From Cryptomeria japonica (Eukaryota; Streptophyta; Pinopsida; Cupressales; Cupressaceae): a DNA stretch of 64,000 nt. How positions within the stretch are numbered: the first letter of the stretch is position 1; every line of letters starts with the position of its first letter. The stretch covers positions 571,829,752-571,893,751 of the forward strand of contig NC_081405.1 of NCBI RefSeq assembly GCF_030272615.1. Direction: 5' to 3'. Shown one piece after another: positions 61,190 to 64,000 of this stretch. A program made the position numbers and the translations under genes. The notes beneath the pieces are model-generated. The model made no database searches and was not told the origin of the DNA. It saw only the letters and a list, made by a program, of their open reading frames with translations.

Positions 61190-63222
61190 TCCTGTGCCAC
61201 TACCACCTGACTCTATCCATCTCTGTGGTTGTGGGTGATAAGATCCTCCAGATGGTTGTCCCCCCCATCTCCACTCCTCTGAGGAGGTCTCATGACCCCA
61301 CCACTGCTAGTAGCCATCCTCACAGTAGTATGATAGCTCCCCGCTCTCTAGCTTTATGTGACTAAATCCTCATATAATCGTTGCTAGTGTGATGTCTCCT
61401 TCCCAACCCGAAATAGTTCTCTGACGGTATCAGCTGAGAGAGTGCCATATCCAACCTGTTGAAAGTTTTCAAGAAAGGCCTGAGTATCTCATTGTCTCCT
61501 AACAACCCTGTCTCTCTTTATCATAAGTGTCTACACCTATGCCCTAAGATGATCTATTTATTCTCTAAGATCATCCAAGGTTTCCTGCTCTAGCACATCC
61601 TCCTGAGGTGCATCTTGAATCCCCTCATCTCCACCTTCCTCTACACCTGCTAGAATTTCAACCCAAGTAGCTCTTAAGATCTATCATCTAATGAGAGGAA
61701 CATGATCCTCTGAATCCTCCTCCACCTCATCCCCTCTACCATGAGCTACAATAACCATAGGATCTGGCTGAATTTGACCAAAATCAATGCCTCTCCTGTG
61801 ACCCCAGTCCAATCCAGTACTCCTACCTCCTCTTGTAGAGGGTAACCCTCTCATTGGTCTCATACATGCCCTATCTATATCCCTCCAAATCCATCCTACA
61901 TCTCTCCCTCCCATGGGAAGTGGTCTCCCAAACTTGCCAATCGGTCCAAAAGGTCCTTAGACTCTCAATCGACCTCCTCTCTGCCCAGGTCTCCTACCGC
62001 CTCCATCTCCTCCCTCATCTCCCTCATCTCTGGCCTCTCGAGAAGCTCTAAGATCTCATCTCCATCTTCATCTCCTAATGATGGGATAATCTAAATCCTC
62101 CTCCTCATCTCTTGAGTTGGGAGGAGGGTTTGTTGGATCAGTGATATGAGGAAATGGATGAGCAAGCATGTACTGAGCATAATCTGTAGTGACCCCGAGA
62201 TCCAAAATGTGTAATCTCAAATCATAAGCTGCCATAGGAGCAGCCAAAAACTCTACACATGCTATCTCAAAAGACAAAGATGGTCCCCAATCTCACCTAT
62301 CCTTGTATCACCATGCATACATGGCGACACCAGTAGACATGTGTTGAATGATACCAAACTGTCTCAAAATGCGACCAATCAACTATCACTCAACAATGTA
62401 TGGAGTATGACCAATCACATATCTACTCTGCAAAATATATGATAATATCTGTGCATCATCCATCCATGGCTCACACTCGATATAGGGTCTCCAAATGATC
62501 CTATCTAGTGAATCTAGAACCCAGCGCCAATACTCCATCTTACCCATCTTATACTGAGTAAGGATACCTACATATAAATAGACATATGGCTGCCTATCAC
62601 CACAAACTCTATGATGGATAGGTCAAGTAACAACAATGTGCTCCCAGCACCAGATCTGTAAAAGTGTACATCCTGTAGATAGAATAACATCATCATCAAA
62701 GGCAACCTGATGAAGATCATGATACAAATGCACAAGCATGCAAACACCCCACGCATATCGAGTCCTATGTTGCATCATGCTCTATAGAATCTCAACCCAA
62801 CAAATAGAGAAACCTCGAGATCTCCTATTTGGACAGATGAATCCGCCAATCAATCTTGCAAGAATAAATGGGAGAGTCTCGTAGTACATGATCATATCCT
62901 CCCATCGGATCTCTCCTCTAGAAATGATCTCATCACCAAGTACAGCTCTGCAAGCCTCTGTCCCTCTTTGATCCTGAAAATCATACTGGACTAACTCACT
63001 AGTCATAGGGATGTGTAGAATCCTGTAGACATCCTCAAGTGTAATATTGATCTCACCAGTGGGCAGGTGGAAAGTTTTATACTCGTTATGCCATCTCTCT
63101 GCTAGGGCAGTCAACAAACCCCTATTATGGGTAATATCAGGCATGTACAACAAATGATGTAATTCGCAGGTATCTATATGTCTAATCTCATCTTGTGTAA
63201 GCTCTGGCACTAAATGGCGCAT
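61190..63222 (-). pseudogene. plant mobile domain (PMD) protein pseudogene, copy 2
   Basis: On the minus strand the first 146 residues are open from a Met at 63222: LAERWHNEYKTFHL, GEINITLEDVYRILHIP and LPFILARLIGGFICPNRR. Then, with stops and shifts, come LLQIWCWEHIVV (about 62650), YWRWVLDSLDRIIWRPYIEC and LIGRILRQFGIIQHMSTGV (about 62345). These are the typical PMD motifs (WxWEH, RxLRQFG-x-Q). A Gly/Arg-rich stretch (61690-62060) and a C-terminal part with GKE, LYEDLV, RAGSYH follow; the last matches copy 1. This is the better preserved copy. The domain occurs in cellular MAIL1/MAIN proteins and in transposon-borne proteins. A 21-bp-phased array lies upstream on the same strand. Confidence 0.78.
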
Positions 63223-63703
63223 AGATGAGAATTTTTCCCGACACTGGAGAACATCAAGCTTCTCTTGTTTAATAAGAGAATTTGATCTCTATCAATTATC
63301 TATTTATCAAATCCAAAGAGATTGCTAATCTATCCATCTATCAAACAAACGATTAATCACATCAATAATCGATCAAATCTTTTCTACAAAGAAAATCAGG
63401 CTATCAAATCAACTTTTAAATCATCACAAATGATTTTCTATCAATCACTGAGTTTAGTTAACTCTATCAAGCTCTTTATTAGAGATTGAATCGGTCTCTT
63501 AGAGCTAATCTATCAATCTACCAATCAAATCAATCAATCATTTATCCTATCAATCAAATTTATCAAATTCTCTATCAATCAAACATCAATCAACATACTT
63601 ATCTATCAAATTCATGCATCAAAATATCAAAACAAACCGTCTAAATGAATTTTAACATAGTCAAAATCAAACAAATTCATTTTTTTCATTCCTCGAAAAA
63701 AAA
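63223..63703. other. low-complexity ATCAATC-rich DNA
   Basis: Many short TATCAATCA- and CTATCAAAT-like phrases run through 63280-63640 without a fixed step. No gene is visible. Confidence 0.5.
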
Positions 63704-63987
63704 GTGCTATTCTATTAAGCACAGGCACTAAAATACACATATGTGTGAACCTTTTTCACGAAAGTGCTAACACTTGGAGTAAAAGTGTGAAAACAATCAT
63801 ATGCGCTAACCTTTTTAACATATGCGCGAACACTCAAAGTAAAAGCGCCAACATAATGAAAGCGCTAACATAATGAAAGCACTAACATATATTACAAAGG
63901 CGTGAACAAAGCAAATAATTGCGCTAAATTATCAAATGTGCTAATATAAAATGTATATGTGCAAACATACACAACAAAAGCGCTAAA
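63704..63987 (+). repeat. 15-unit motif array, GCGCTAAC-like, with 21- and 17/18-bp steps
   Basis: Units start at 63704, 63725, 63743, 63764, 63785, 63803, 63824, 63845, 63862, 63879, 63900, 63921, 63938, 63959 and 63980. Steps are 21 bp nine times and 17 or 18 bp five times. Typical units are GTGCTAAC, GCGCTAAC, GCGCGAAC, GCGCCAAC and GCACTAAC, usually preceded by AAA or AT. It may continue past the end of the window. It is upstream of PMD copy 2 when read on that gene's strand. Confidence 0.85.
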
Positions 63988-64000
63988 ACGAAATGGCGAT

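Noticed and set aside
61150-62051. Plus-strand open frames at 61150-61365 and 61854-62051.
   Set aside because: They are antisense shadows of PMD copy 2; the minus-strand reading matches copy 1.
63704-63987. The spaced motif array as a CRISPR array.
   Set aside because: The conserved unit is only 8 bp and degenerate, the step is 17-21 bp, the DNA is plant nuclear, and no cas genes occur.

Overview
This window is plant nuclear DNA from a large, repeat-filled genome. I see no intact host gene, no tRNA or rRNA and no bacterial feature. The evidence is stacked plant Ty1/copia and Ty3/gypsy LTR retrotransposons with 450-1700 bp LTRs, an L1-type LINE with an RNase H domain, and two plant mobile domain (PMD) relics. 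The element types would fit a conifer, but that is inference; the sequence does not settle the species.

Layout. 1-4603: AT-rich DNA with one decayed exon-like remnant (1124-1301) and a compound CT/CA microsatellite (3287-3739). 4604-13394: a complete copia element (A, + strand) with both LTRs, primer site, polypurine tract and a perfect 5-bp target duplication, coding region broken. 13395-23299: AT-rich DNA with a gypsy-like LTR remnant (about 16.5-17.8 kb), a TATA box, a 21-bp-phased motif array, and a PMD pseudogene (about 20.25-22.26 kb). 23300-41262: a four-level nest. A minisatellite-like host sequence holds a minus-strand LINE; the LINE is split by a gypsy-type element E (25188-41194), which carries gag relics but no recognisable pol. 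E in turn is split by a solo copia LTR (28114-29331) and a complete minus-strand copia element B (33387-41140). 41386-41790: a plus-strand LINE endonuclease fragment. 42462 to at least 59110: a Tat/Ogre-like gypsy element D with gag, protease, G-patch, RT, two RNase H domains and integrase. Its integrase is split by a minus-strand copia element C (51847-58139). 61190-63222: a second PMD pseudogene on the minus strand. 63704-63987: a 15-unit motif array with a 21-bp step.

How the parts relate. All coding regions are damaged by stops or frameshifts, so nothing here is expected to act autonomously. The order of insertion can be read from target duplications: AAAGA for A, GAATC for B, ATTCA for C, CCTAT/CCTAG for E, ACCAG/ACCAT for the solo LTR. 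The least expected pattern is the same short motif (GCGCTAAC or its complement) at a 21-bp step in the leader of D and upstream of one PMD copy, with a looser 21-bp array upstream of the other PMD copy.
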